This document shows, one piece after another, positions 13,438-25,890 of a stretch of DNA of 64,000 bases. The translations under genes and the position numbers were made by a program. The stretch is from Cristatella mucedo (Eukaryota; Bryozoa; Phylactolaemata; Cristatellidae): NCBI GenBank assembly GCA_009760855.2, contig WPIO01000001.1:6607001-6671000 (forward strand), written 5' to 3'. The notes below the pieces were generated by a model. That model worked only from the letters and a program-made list of their open reading frames with translations, was not told the DNA's origin and did not search any database. Position 1 is the stretch's first letter; the number at the start of each line of letters is the position of its first letter.

Positions 13438-14560
13438 CTGCAGAAAATTAATATCGTCAAAATTCATGTACTCCAAGAAAGTCGTAGACCATGCCATGTT
13501 TACATATGTTTGTCAGCTTCGTACGATTCACCAATCGAATTCTAACATGTGGCTACGCTGACTAAGCCACACGATCTATTTGCACGGGGAACACAAAAGA
13601 AGGAGCAAGACTGAATATTCACTCGATCGTTCTGAGCGACATCATACAAATTGTGGTAAATCAAGATGGCTAAGAAACGGCTCTGGAAATACCCATGCTC
13701 TTGTCAGTAGCCCAACCCCGTGTGGTAAATGCAGATGGTCAGCAAGCTCGGACCATGTCAATGCAATGACCTTGCATGGTGTGTGTGACCTTATCCCATA
13801 TCCCAGCCCCACAGGGTAGAAGAGTCGCACCATAACACTGCATATGGCTCGAAGATCTCGTGACTTAAACCCTTTATGGTGCAATGCCGAAGTACTTCAG
13901 GGGCAATTGATGGGGGAGGCAAAAATTATGTTGACAGCAAACTATGTTTTCCTTTTACTCTCTTACCTCAAAAAAAGGAAGACTTGTTAAAGTTCAGATC
14001 GAGCTCTGAGAGCACGGCTGTCGGCTAACCTCAGTTTGCCCATCTTGGCATGCAGCATCAGACCAAGTCAGTGCACAATGTCATCGAGAAAGCAGCTCCA
14101 GCAGCCTTCTCAATAAAAGCTCTTTAGTTCCTTCACCGTCATTTGGCGTTCGGCAGTTCAAATAAGCTGGCCCATACCAAAACACAAATCTCGGACTTGG
14201 CGAAAATTGGGCAAGAAATTCGGTGCACAGTTCGACTTCAAAGGCTATCCGAAGAGCTATCACTGTGCACCAAGAATTTAGTATAATGAAGTCAAAACAT
14301 TGGATCAGTAGATGTTCCGAAGTGGTGCGTGCTGATCAAGTTCACTTGCAATGACCGCGGATCAAGGATAAACACTCACAACGTGATAAGTAGAAATCCA
14401 TGTAAGTTAGATGGGGTACTGAGGAGCGTGCTTCGCTAGCCAACCAGTGGCTCACAGTCAGCTGTCTGGCTCATGACAGCTTCTTGTGTAATATCGAGCC
14501 TATTGCACTTTTCCAAACCCCTGCAGAGGCAGTCGGATGGGGAACATACATTAGCAACAA
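13438..14560. other. CAMTA intron sequence, nothing recognised
   Basis: Unique-looking intronic sequence between the TIG exon and a minus-strand L2 copy. No exon or repeat is recognisable. A missing linker exon of CAMTA could lie here or further upstream. Confidence 0.4.
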
Positions 14561-14567
14561 GACTACC

Positions 14568-15850
14568 ATAATAATAATATATTAATAGTAATAATAATAA
14601 TAATAAATCTTTTAGATTAAGACATTTTTGCATCAAGTGTATTAAGAGAACTTTATATCCCTTCAGGTGCTTTACAAATCACTGCAAGAGCAGTAATAAC
14701 CAATCGATAACAAAAAGCATGTAGCCAGCTTAGGCTAGCAAAGCAAACAGCTATCATGATAAGACAAGCATGCCAACCAGACAAAAGACTTGCGACTGCG
14801 GGTTAATTGTTAGTTAGGCCCCACCGATAGCAAGCACTCAATCTCAACACCAAATCATGCACAGGTGAGCAAAGCACACAGGAAAAAATACAGGTCCACT
14901 TGGGGCCTTATTTAAAAGAATGGCACAGCTGCCCTTAGTCAGGCTGTGAACAGTTGTATTCTGCACAACCACATAAAAACACAATTCAATCAGACAGAGC
15001 AAAGGCGGCAAGAAACGTAGGTTTTTAGCTTCTTTTTTAATGTTGTCAAATCAGGTGATGACACGATGTTAGTCGATAGTGAGTTCCAAGCTTCGGGAGC
15101 ATTTAAACTGAATGCACGGTCTCCCAGGGATTTTTTAAGTTAGGGGCAATCGACTATCGATTGGGAGAGCAGGCGGGGCTTGAAGTGAAACTAATTCAGA
15201 TAGATAGGCTGGAGCCAGAGAAAGGAGGGACCTAAAGATCTTAAGTCAAAAAAGATCTTAAAGATCTTAAGACAGCATCTTAAGTCAATACACTACTTAA
15301 TATGCAGGGGGAGCAGATCAGTGAGCAGAGGTGTCACATGGCAATTGTGTCTTCCACATCAGACAAGCATAGCCAGCAAGTTTTGCACCAACTGTAAGTG
15401 TGTTATTGCATGGGCAGGAAGACCTACAAGTAGTGCATTAAAGAAGTCTAGTCGGGATGTCATGCACCAGCTTAGCTTTGATGTCCTTATCCAAGCAAGC
15501 CCCGAATTTTTTAAATGTTAAGTAGACGAAAGAAGGCAAACTTGACTGAAACTAGTGTGTTCATCTGGTGACAAGTCATTGTGGAAGAGGCCACCCAGAT
15601 TTTGGGTGGAGGCAACTGGAGATATGCTGATAGAGCCGATTTGGAGATTTAGGCTTTCCAGTTTCTGAGTAATACTAGATTTGCGCATTCTTAGTAATTT
15701 GGTTTTGTCATCATTCAATTTAAGAAAGCTTGCTGCCATCCAGAAGCGAATGTCAGCAATGCATGCTGTTCGGGAGCTGAGAGAGTTTGAGATGTTGGAA
15801 GGCAGGAAAGGATCAAAGCACAAGCTGTGTGAGTCATGTGCATAAAAATG
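14568..15850 (-). mobile_element. L2 LINE copy with reverse transcriptase remnant
   Basis: Minus-oriented and read from high to low coordinates, it has FLKLNDDKTKLLRMR and SPVASTQNLGGLFHNDLSPD from the RT C-terminal part (15518-15823), a decayed 3' UTR, the tail and (ATT)n at 14568-14610. It is degenerate, with several frame breaks, and sits in a CAMTA intron in the same transcriptional direction as the gene. Confidence 0.85.
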
Positions 15851-17315
15851 AAAGCACAGATTAAGCTTGGACTACACCAAGCTTAAGATTGCAGCAAGCG
15901 CATACGCACAAGATTGCCACACAGTGAGGAAGAAAAGAGCACATGCCGAATCGTGGCAGTCGTAGCGTGAGAGTAAGGCCAGAGGGCGTACCTTCAAGCA
16001 ATGTGTTCCGTTGACTTCTTGCTTAGGAAGCCTCTCTGCAACCAGCACGAGAAGTGCACACAATACACGAACATACTGCAACCAGCTACAGCCGAAGCGT
16101 TCGAGCTGTACTTGGCTAACAAATGGGCCCAGCCTCCAGATGGACGCAGCATAAAAATCGGGGCCACAAAGCACACACGGTTTAGCTTTCATTAAACGAA
16201 GCACCGATGCCACGGCAGTTAGCTCGTGAGACCACGAGCACGGCTGCTCGCGCACATAAATAACACTGCTAATAGATCTCGGTCATCGTGGGTAAACCAG
16301 AGCTCGGAATAAAAAAAAAACGCACAGAAGCTGCACAAGCGAACCATTTCAGATCGGCTTGGTTGTCGAAAAGGGTGAGTTGGTATGACTGTCGTCTCGG
16401 TACTTTTAGACGTCGGCTTATTTATACTCCACAGGCAGGCCATAGCCTTCTATCTGCCTTTCCACTAACCGGAAATGCAAGGTGCATCTATCATCTAAAT
16501 GCGGCTGGCGATTCAGCTCAATGGGTACGGCAGAGCTTCTTGCTCCGACCGAAATGTTGAGGTCGGAGGCAGATGGAGGAGGAGGAGGAGAAAGAGCCGG
16601 AGTAGTAGGGAGCAAGGAAAAGTAGTAGGGAGCAAGGAAAAGAATGAAGAAGAGGAGGACGAGAAGGAGGAGGTGGAGGAGGAGGAGGAGGAGGAAGAGG
16701 AGGGGGATAACATAGCATAGCAGCATCACTATGAGAGGGAGGACCAGCCGCCCGTGCACCCCCCCTCCCCATCACCACCACCACCACCACCACCCCTCCC
16801 GGTGCCCCCTGCCAAGCTCACAGATAGTCGCTGCTGTGGTAGCCCTGGGTTACAGGCTCGGACCGTTATTGCCTTTGTCTAGATAGCCCCTACTCGTTTG
16901 CAAAGGTAGCCACACGGGCCGTAGAACGATGCACCGAGGTTGCAGTCCAACAGTTCAGACAGACATAGTTTTGGCTGCCCTTTGAAGCCGAGGCCTTGTG
17001 TTTCCCAGCTAGGGGGTAGAAGTTGAACAGCAGAGGCAAAGTATATCAAGCTACATAGGGCGACATGGTGGCAGTGTTCACTGATTGCCAATGCACTGCC
17101 TACGGTCTACGGTCGAGCAATAGTAGGGAGTAAGTAAAAAGACGAAGAGGAGGACGAGGAGGAGGAGGTGGAGGAGGTAGAGGAGGAGGAGGAAGAGGAA
17201 GAGGGGAGGTGGTTTTAATTGGCCTGATGGAGCAAAACAGCCACAGTCAGTCAGGAACGACTATCAACAGCAGCCACTCGAAAAAAAGTTTAAAGAAGAG
17301 AAGTCAATAAATAGA
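15851..17315. other. CAMTA intron with two related purine tracts
   Basis: Mostly unclassified. Purine tracts at 16554-16715 and 17120-17210 share AGTAGGGAGYAAG and GAAGAGGAGGACGAG, suggesting duplication. A CCACCACCACC pyrimidine run follows the first at 16770-16800. Confidence 0.5.
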
Positions 17316-17319
17316 AGAG

Positions 17320-17505
17320 CCCCTGGGTCTAAGCCCAGGGGGAAGTGTTCAATCTTCACCAACCAGGTCGGGGGTTTGAGCTCTGCAACAGTCATCCATT
17401 TATTGCCAACTGCAAGCAGGGTGATAGCCATTAAGGCTCTTCTGCTGCTATATCAATGATGCTCTTTCATAAGCTAACCTTTATTTACTTACCTACATCA
17501 ATGTA
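17320..17505 (+). mobile_element. SINE family A copy
   Basis: A tRNA-like B-box region (AGGTCGGGGGTTTGAGCTC) is followed by TTTATTGCCAACTGCAAGCA, GTGATAGCC and AAGGCTCTTCTGCTGCTATA, then an ATTT-type end. The head is degenerate. Confidence 0.7.
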
Positions 17506-18320
17506 GCTTTGGCAAGCTAAAGGATCATTTTGGCAGACAGGAATCCATGCCATAGACCACTGCAATTCTGAGCTCTTCATGGGGTAGTGACTATCGCATG
17601 CGATTTCTAGCTATAATCGATACCCGATATGTTCTTAATGGCAGCAATGCAAAGGCAGCATTTTTTTAAACCATTTATACCCCCACATCCATCTCAGTGG
17701 CATGGCAACATATGGGACATCAGAGTGGTGTTAGGGGCAGCAGCCATTTAGCAAGTCGAGCAGCTAGTGCCTACCTTTAAGGCTAAGTATAAGCAACGTT
17801 GGCACAGTCGATACTAATTTGGGCACAACATGGCCCAGGGCCAAGCGAATAGGCACACTCGCTTGCCATAACACCACATCGGCCACCACATGCCCCCCCC
17901 CCCCGGCAGCCGAGGTCACCAATGGACGACTAGCAATGGTTGCCCCACCATTTCCTCTCTTGCTCCTGTGCCTTCACACGGCCGCCGAGCAACAGCCACT
18001 TCCGTTCATCGCTCGGCTGCTCGCTCGGTCGCAAAATAACTAGGAGCGCTCTCTCGTCGCCCGCCTTGCTCCCTTTGCTGCTGCTTCTTTGCTGCTCTCC
18101 AACTTCACCGTCGCCTGCCGAGTCGTTCTCGGAACTCGCGAGGGCAACGGCCTAGACGCCGCTGTCGCCGATGCAGCAAGAGACGGTCGGTGGCTACGAT
18201 GGTCGCTCCATGCCTCGCGCTAGCAGACCTGCGCACCCGCGAGCAGCGGCCGAGTGAGCTGCTGAGGGCTTGAGGGTCGCTCGAGCAACGGTGAGCAAGC
18301 AACGGGAGTTTCTCTCTGTT

Positions 18321-18383
<63 letters not shown>

Positions 18384-19410
18384 TTCCCGTGTCTCTGTCT
18401 TCCTTACTTGGGACGCCTCAAGCAGGGGGCATTGAGAGCAGGGCCAGTGCATATCCAGCAGCCGCTTGCTCGAATGCAGGAGATACAACACCCTGAGCCG
18501 GCAAGCTGCTCTGGTCCGGGAGCGAGAATTACTGGTAATTCTTCTTTCAAAATGGCAGCGAGCTCCCCCCCCCACAAAAAACAGTCAGCCCTGGGCGGAG
18601 GGGCCCGAGCTAGCTATGAGAGGCCACTAGAGTCAAAAGAAGTGTTCAACTTGATAAATTAAGGGCAAGCCACCGAGAAAGCTCACAGAGTGCAGGCACT
18701 GCTCATTAGTCTCGGCTGGGCAACTTATGCTCTCTTACCTAGCCCAGCTTCGGCATACCGGATGGTGCTGGCAATTGAAACTAGCACACGCATGCAATCA
18801 AACGCTCCTGCTCCCCTGGGCTGCACCAGCCAGTACGGCCGAGCACAGCTGCTCTCTAGGTCTGCTTTTTAGCCAGCCATCCGCTGGACACCTGGCATAG
18901 CAGGCAAGGCCATTACCTCGAAGGCTCGAGTGCACATGCAGCAGCTCGGCGAATAAAGTCAATCAATAACATGCCATTAGCGTTGTTTGATGTCCCCTAC
19001 CCTCACGAAAGTGGACCCAGCTGCATCAGATTAGGGCTATACACTGATAGCCTGATAGCAGTCAATTCACAATTCGTAAGAGATAATTAATGCCCAGCCC
19101 TCTGCTTGCCTTCAGTGCCTCACCCTTGGCCAGCACCACCGGCCATCCTCCTGCACACTGGGCTGCAGGTGCTGGGGGGGGGGGGTAGTGGGAGGGCAGC
19201 CGGTGGCAAGAGCCAGCAGCTAGGTTCTCAAGCAATTATGACATCGCCAACGGTGACAACAAAAACACCTCAGCATACAAAACCTCGGTGTTTTTCCTAA
19301 GACTATCATCACCGGCCGCATCGCCTCACTCATAAACAGGCAGGTCGATCGCCATAAGAGACGGCCCCAAGAGGCACGGTAGCCACTAGCCAGCTCTTAC
19401 AAGAAACGAG
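17506..19410. other. CAMTA intron, CT microsatellite and unclassified DNA
   Basis: No exon recognised. It contains the (TC)n tract at 18323-18380, a poly-C run at 17893-17905 and a poly-G run near 19173-19186. The frames here are low complexity. Confidence 0.4.
18323..18380. repeat. (TC)n microsatellite
   Basis: A pure TC dinucleotide tract of about 58 bp. Confidence 0.97.
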
Positions 19411-19413
19411 AGA

Positions 19414-19479
19414 TATCCAAGCAAGCCCCGAATCTTTGGTGGCACACGAGCCACCAAAGATTCGGGGCTTGCTTGGATA
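19414..19479. repeat. perfect inverted repeat, 30-bp arms, 6-nt loop
   Basis: The left arm 19414-19443 and right arm 19450-19479 are exact reverse complements around ACACGA. The right arm (GATTCGGGGCTTGCTTGGAT) continues into a plus-oriented L2 copy, and the same L2 segment is seen at 15.49 kb and 1.18 kb. The left arm is therefore a small inverted piece of L2 sequence. Confidence 0.95.
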
Positions 19480-20414
19480 GGGATACCACAGCCCAAGCCG
19501 ACTCGTGCATTCGCGGCTGCATCCTCTACGGGACTTCCGTAGCATTCCTCTCACAGCTGCTGCTGGCTGTGCAGCGGTAAGAGTGAGGTTCGTCCGTCTG
19601 TGCACGACTCGGCTGCTTCTCCTCCTCGTCGGCTTATCCGTCGTAAAAGTCGCAGCAACCACCAAATTACCGTTATCGCCTGCTTGCCAATTTGCATTAG
19701 CTGCCTACCAAGTGGCGACTATCGACTCGGAGACTTGTCACTCACCTACAGGTCCCTTAACTCACGGCGCACCTGAATCCGTGTCACATCAGGCCTCCCA
19801 GGCACCACCCACTCCTCTGAATTTGGTCAATAGCTCGTGCCCCTACATAGCTTCCTGTCTTTTGGAGGTGCTGCTTTCAGTTACTACGCTGCCAAAGCTG
19901 GAACTCAATACCTACTGACTGCCATCATTACGTCAAAAATCCCAATTTGACAACATTAAAAAAGAAGCTGAAAACCTATCTGCTCCACACAGCTTTCGTT
20001 CTGCCCAAGCGAATTGTTCTTTTGTGTGGTTGTGCGGTCATAACAAAACTGCGCATGTCGTATGCTCGGGCAGCCGTGACATGCTTATTTGGTATTGTGC
20101 CCCGGCGGACCTGTACTTTTTCTTGCGTGCTTCGCTGCGCATGAATGAGTGAGTGAGTGCCACTCATCGGGGCTCCCACTAACAGCAGGTGCAGCATGTC
20201 TTTTGTGCACTTTTGCATGCTTGTCTTAGCACGACAATTGCACGCTTTTGCATGCTTACCTATGCAGGATGCCTTGCTTTTCATTGACAGCTAGTTATTG
20301 TTTTGCTTGCGGCAAGTTGCAAAGCACCTGAATAGAGCAGAGCGCTTGAATAGAGATCAAGTTCCCTCGGGGCACAACTAGAAGAAAGAATCATTATTAT
20401 TATTATTATTATTA
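19450..20414 (+). mobile_element. L2 LINE copy, diverged
   Basis: It begins in the RT C-terminal part (GGGATACCACAG...), passes through CATTAAAAAAGAAGCTGAAA ACC-type 3' coding sequence, a UTR with CTTTTGCATGCTTG repeats, a variant tail hairpin and (ATT)n at 20394-20414. It is diverged from the main family. It lies in a CAMTA intron, antisense to the gene. Confidence 0.75.
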
Positions 20415-21053
20415 CCGGGGACCTGTGGGTTCAGTGCACAGTGCCAGTCCTCCCACATATAGCACACCCTTTCACCCTCCCTCCCCGCGGTAACATTTGC
20501 ATGTGACACTTTGGTATGCATAAGGAGTGAACACGAGCGATGCCCTGCGGAACTCCCGCTGCATGCCTCGGGGTTAAACCTTTCGCAAGCAGAGTTTATG
20601 ATTAGCATAGTTTGCAAGAGGTCTGCAGACACTCTGCCGTCCTAGGCCTCGCAAAAAGCGTCTGCTGCCTGTGATGGTCACGAGAACCTAAACCCGTGCC
20701 ATCGATATACACTGCTATAAAACGAAAAAACTCCCGCCGAAGCACTGCAAAGCACTTCGAAGGGGAAGGAGCCGTGGATGCGACTTTTGTCATTCTGTTC
20801 CAGCGGGATTCAGTCTACGAGTCGCACGCCGACGAATGGGCGGGCAGCGCTTTTGCATTTGCACGCGCGCCACGCAGGCACTTTCGGCAGGCAGCCGACT
20901 CGGTCAGCATAGAACCGCTGCCAGGGCGCCACTGCAAGGAGCCAGCCAGGCGAGGGAGCACGTGGAGTCAACACCAGAACGGCACGTGACCGTAGGCAGG
21001 CAGAGGGGGCGAGGCGGAGAGGTGGCAGTGGCACCAGTCTGCGCATGTAACAC

Positions 21054-21292
21054 CTACGCATGGGCTCCAGCTCGGCCAATATGTCTGCCGGCGTCCATCG
21101 TCGATCGGACCGATCCACGGTGCCGTTTCCGGGCTGCAGCAGCAGCTGCGCAGACAGCCGTCCCTTGTCGCTGGCACCGGCGGGCACGTTAAGGTAATGC
21201 ACGAGGATGACGTCGGGACTGTCGAGCAGCCAGTAGCACCGGCGATGGAATGACGGCAGCAGCGCCGAGTGCACGTAGCAGCCGTAGATGCA
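21054..21292 (-). CDS. CAMTA: CAMTA exon, CG-1 domain end
   Basis: This exon follows a CTGCCTGCAG acceptor in phase 0 and opens with CIYGCYVHSALLPSF, then HRRCYWLLDSPDVILVHYLN. This is the invariant second half of CG-1, whose vertebrate equivalent is YGCYVHSSIIPTFHRRCYWLL followed by VHYLNVP. A lineage-specific insert (GASDKGRLSAQLLLQPG) precedes WTPADILAELEPM, which aligns with WTKEELIGQLKPM. The donor is ambiguous. I chose GTGTTA after CGTAG (phase 2); GTAGGT four bases upstream (exon end 21058, phase 1) is an alternative. Neither phase fits the next recovered exon, so at least one small exon lies between. Confidence 0.9.
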
Positions 21293-21457
21293 CTGCAGGC
21301 AGAGCGTGCGACTGAGTTAAAGGACTGAGGAATGAGCGACCGCCCGCTGCAGAAGTGCAGACCCGGCAGTCAACCGGTGGCGCTGATGCCGCTTCGTCCG
21401 GCTGGGCTGGCAGGAAGCCCTGCACTGCTGCCACCGAGTGCCATACTCTGCTCGTAC

Positions 21458-21593
21458 CTCCTCTCCCTTCACTTTGAGCTTCATATGATCTTCCCGTATT
21501 TGCTTGCCATCCTTTCGTTTCTTCCACAAATAGCCATCGTTTCGATAGTTCACCTGACGTCTGTCGTAAAGCAGCATAGATCCATTTGGTGGC
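21458..21593 (-). CDS. CAMTA: CAMTA exon, CG-1 domain core
   Basis: This is the most conserved part of CG-1. Starting after a TTTGCTCTTTAG acceptor it reads RPPNGSMLLYDRRQVNYR, then DGYLWKKRKDG and KQIREDHMKLKVKGEE. These are near-identical to the animal and plant CAMTA signature (RP..GSM.LY.RK.V.YR.DGY.WKKRKDGKT.REDHMKLKV). The basic WKKRKDGK run belongs to the DNA-binding surface and overlaps the reported nuclear-localisation signal of CG-1. The exon is 1 nt plus 45 codons and ends in phase 0 at GAG before GTACGAG. Identification is very secure; only the last residue could shift. Confidence 0.95.
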
Positions 21594-21806
21594 CTAAAGA
21601 GCAAATTCGTGATACATTTAGGTGACGAAGAACGACGGGCATAGCCAATATTGAGCGCGACTCGAAGGCAGTCTCTCGCGGCAGGAGTAGAACAAGAGGC
21701 AAGCCTTGAGCAGGTCGTGTGAGCGGCTGCTACCAATAGTAAGCGCTGGCGTGCGTGCACACGGATGCAAAAAAATAATAACGTCTGACATGCTACTGGA
21801 GAAAGA

Positions 21807-21808
<2 letters not shown>

Positions 21809-21885
<77 letters not shown>
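21809..21885. repeat. (GT)n microsatellite
   Basis: A pure GT tract of about 77 bp in a CAMTA intron, just upstream of the CG-1 core exon. Confidence 0.98.
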
Positions 21886-21888
<3 letters not shown>

Positions 21889-22069
21889 GGAAATAACAAT
21901 ATAAATGACAACTGAGACTGCTGAGATTGGACAGGAAGTTATGATAAGACGTGGCTAGTCAAGACATGGCTATTCCCCACGGCAAATCTAAAAATGGTTA
22001 AATAAGCTGAGCCAGTAGTCAGGGCTAAACAGCAAGATCAAAGCACTCATAGAGTGACAAAGTGAAAGG

Positions 22070-23220
<1,151 letters not shown>

Positions 23221-23499
23221 AGAAAGTGTTAAAACAAAGCCGTGGCTGGTATTGGCATATTAATGGGCAGTAGCCTGTTACACGGCAAGAGGGATTGCCA
23301 ACTAGAGGATCACGTGGGCAGATCCCCCAGCATTGGGAGGATTAATTAAGGTGCAGCACGGGTGACTTACGCTTAGCTAAATATTGAACTGAAAGATTAG
23401 CAAGCAACCCAACAATAGCAAACAGATTAGAACACACTGAGAAAGCTGAAGGCATCCAGTTCAAAGCCCAAACTCACTTCCGACTGGCGGCACGACATC

Positions 23500-23826
23500 C
23501 CCTGAATTGATGACATTTAAAAAGAAGCTAAAAACGCATCTATTTATCACAGTGGGACTATGTGATTCAACCTTTGTGTGCCTATGCGCGCTGACACTGT
23601 GCATGCTGCCACTAACCATATTTGCATGCTGACCCTGTGCATTCTGCCACTAACCATATTTGCATGCTGACCCTGTGCATGTCAGCCCTAACCATGTTAG
23701 GTTTGTTGTCATTGAGCATATTGCCACTTACCATTCGATCGTGCTATCTTTGCAGCAAATCTAAAGTGCCTAGAAAGAGATGAGTTCTCTAAAGGTGCTA
23801 TACAAATGTAATATTATTTTAATTAT
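23500..23826 (+). mobile_element. L2 3' end copy
   Basis: It starts at the end of the RT frame (ACATTTAAAAAGAAGCTAAA, AACGCATCTATTT), with a 3' UTR containing a 38-bp tandem duplication of CTGCCACTAACCATATTTGC plus flank, the hairpin and a short ATT end. It lies in a CAMTA intron. Confidence 0.85.
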
Positions 23827-24835
23827 GATAGTGATTTGTATGCCTTGCTCACAGGAACTCTGCACACCGTGAGCTTAGGAACAGGCGGCATCGTTGGGGC
23901 GATCATGGTTGTCGTCTCAACCCAGGTTGACAAAGCAACTATAGACGACCGGGTAATGGCACGATTCCAAGCTAAACCACTGGTACACGAATCCATGACA
24001 CTAATCACGACTGTGCATTATATAGCTTGCCCGAGTCCTATAATGCTTACTAGTCACCACCCATGCTTAGCCATGACATGCCCATTTCCTCTTGTCAGAT
24101 GGGCGTCCTGGTTTTGGACAGTAAAAGACGTACCGGTCACGTGGCATTTCTACTTGCTTGCTTAGGCTTGCATGCTTTGTACCTGGCTCTGTCACATGCA
24201 ACAGAGACCAAACACAACAGAGGGCAACCAGGAACGTGTGCTAGGAGACACCCTGAGATACGTCCACCGAATGGCTCTGGCCCAAAGCGTTTCTGGCCAG
24301 TTAAAATTAAGTAGCCCGTACAGTTAGAAAGACCCAGCAAATGCCACTACACGAGGGGGACACACACTGGCTGCAGTCGTGTGGCTGCAGGCTCCAGGAG
24401 AGCTGCCCAAGTCATGCCTTCCAATAATAGGCAGCCACAGGCAAAAGGCCGAGATGTGACCCCACATTGCTTCCATTCTGGTCACCAGATTTGACAATGA
24501 TATTCATGGGCAAGTGCTCGGCAAGACAGTTCTCGATGGCACTATACTCACACATTGTTAAAATTGCATTCATAAAATGGTCATACTTGCATTCGAGTGA
24601 CACCGGCCATGCTGTATAGGCTATCGCCAAAAGTAAGGGTAATGCCTGAAGACAAGCTAAGATGAAAGGATGTGCAGCAACAGAAGCCATAAAGACAACA
24701 GCAGCAGCCGAAACTACGATGGCCTTATAATTAATGCTGCTGGATTAAACCTCTCTGCCACGTCAAGCAGCAGCAGGAGGAACCGCCTGCAACAAAGCAA
24801 CGTGACAGCGAAGCACAAGAGCCAATGGCGTACAC

Positions 24836-24836
<1 letters not shown>

Positions 24837-24910
<74 letters not shown>
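24837..24910. repeat. (GA)n microsatellite
   Basis: A pure GA tract of about 74 bp. Confidence 0.98.
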
Positions 24911-24912
<2 letters not shown>

Positions 24913-24989
24913 AAGATGGTAACCAAATCTTGACCTTGTAAACGGCAGTATGTATCTCTGTCTGTAACTCCACAAAGTCATAAAGACCA

Positions 24990-25890
24990 TGTGGGTATTA
25001 CGAAGGAGAGTTTTGCATAGCGCACTCACAGCCTAAGCGGCTTTCGGTACGCATTCGGTAGCCAACAGACTTTGTCTCATGCAACAAAGAGAAAGTGGGA
25101 AGCATAGCAGAGTCAGGAGAGCTGTTGAGGTAGTGAGAAGCATGAAAGTAGCAGCACAGAACCGCTGAAAAGGATGAGCCATAGCCGGCAGTAGTAGAGT
25201 CGTTGTCGTTTCGTAAGAACTGTGGAAGCGAGTTCCACAGTCTAGGACCTGCAGACCTAAAGCTTCTGTCGCCAACGGTCTTTAAGCAGAGGAATGGGAC
25301 AGCTAATTTATTATCCACACAGGACCTGAAGGGGGAACATGCTGAAACTGATGCAGCAGTTCAGCTAGGTACGAAGGAGCCAAGCCGTGGCGGGCCTTGT
25401 GGGTCAGCGTAAGAACCTTGCTCTGAATCCGTTGGTCAACCGGCATCCATCTTAGCTTTTTTAGTAAAGGAGACACGTGCTCAAACTTCTGGGACTTGAA
25501 GACTAGCTTTGCAGCCATATTCATAGTCAGCTGCAGTGGCCTAGTCGCTTTTTTAGGTAGCCCAGCCAATAGGGAATTGCAATAATCAAGCCGAGACAGA
25601 ACTAAGGAGCTAGTTTAATTGTTTGCAAGCCACTGTGGATAGGGATCGGATGTGATGGCTAGCTGCAGAAGCAGTCTTCTGAATGAAGCTTTTAAAATTG
25701 AGGCAGTTGTCGAAAACGACACCTAAATTTTGAGCACGTGGTGCCGGTCACACAACAGTATCACCTATTAGAAGAGCAAAGCCTTTTAATCCAGGCATAC
25801 ACTTAGGGTGTCATATGGGCAGTAGTTCGGTTTAATCGTCATTTATTTCAGGAAGTTTTCCGACATCCAGGATCGAATATCGGCAAGGCA
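24990..25890 (-). mobile_element. second L2-like LINE family, RT C-terminal copy
   Basis: On the minus strand: LPKKATRPLQLTMNMAAKLV, LLKKLRWMPVDQRIQSKVL, RHGLAPSYLAEL, then a frame change to DRSFRSAGPRLWNSLPQFLR. This is the standard C-terminal region of L2/CR1-type RT proteins but differs from the main family. Its 3' end has another hairpin-like sequence (GCCGCTTAGGCTGTGAGTGC). Related pieces lie at 37.1-37.8 and 41.0-41.3 kb. Confidence 0.8.

Noticed and set aside
21189-21527. 112-codon minus-strand frame overlapping CG-1 exons
   Set aside because: It reads through the intron between two true exons in the wrong frame.
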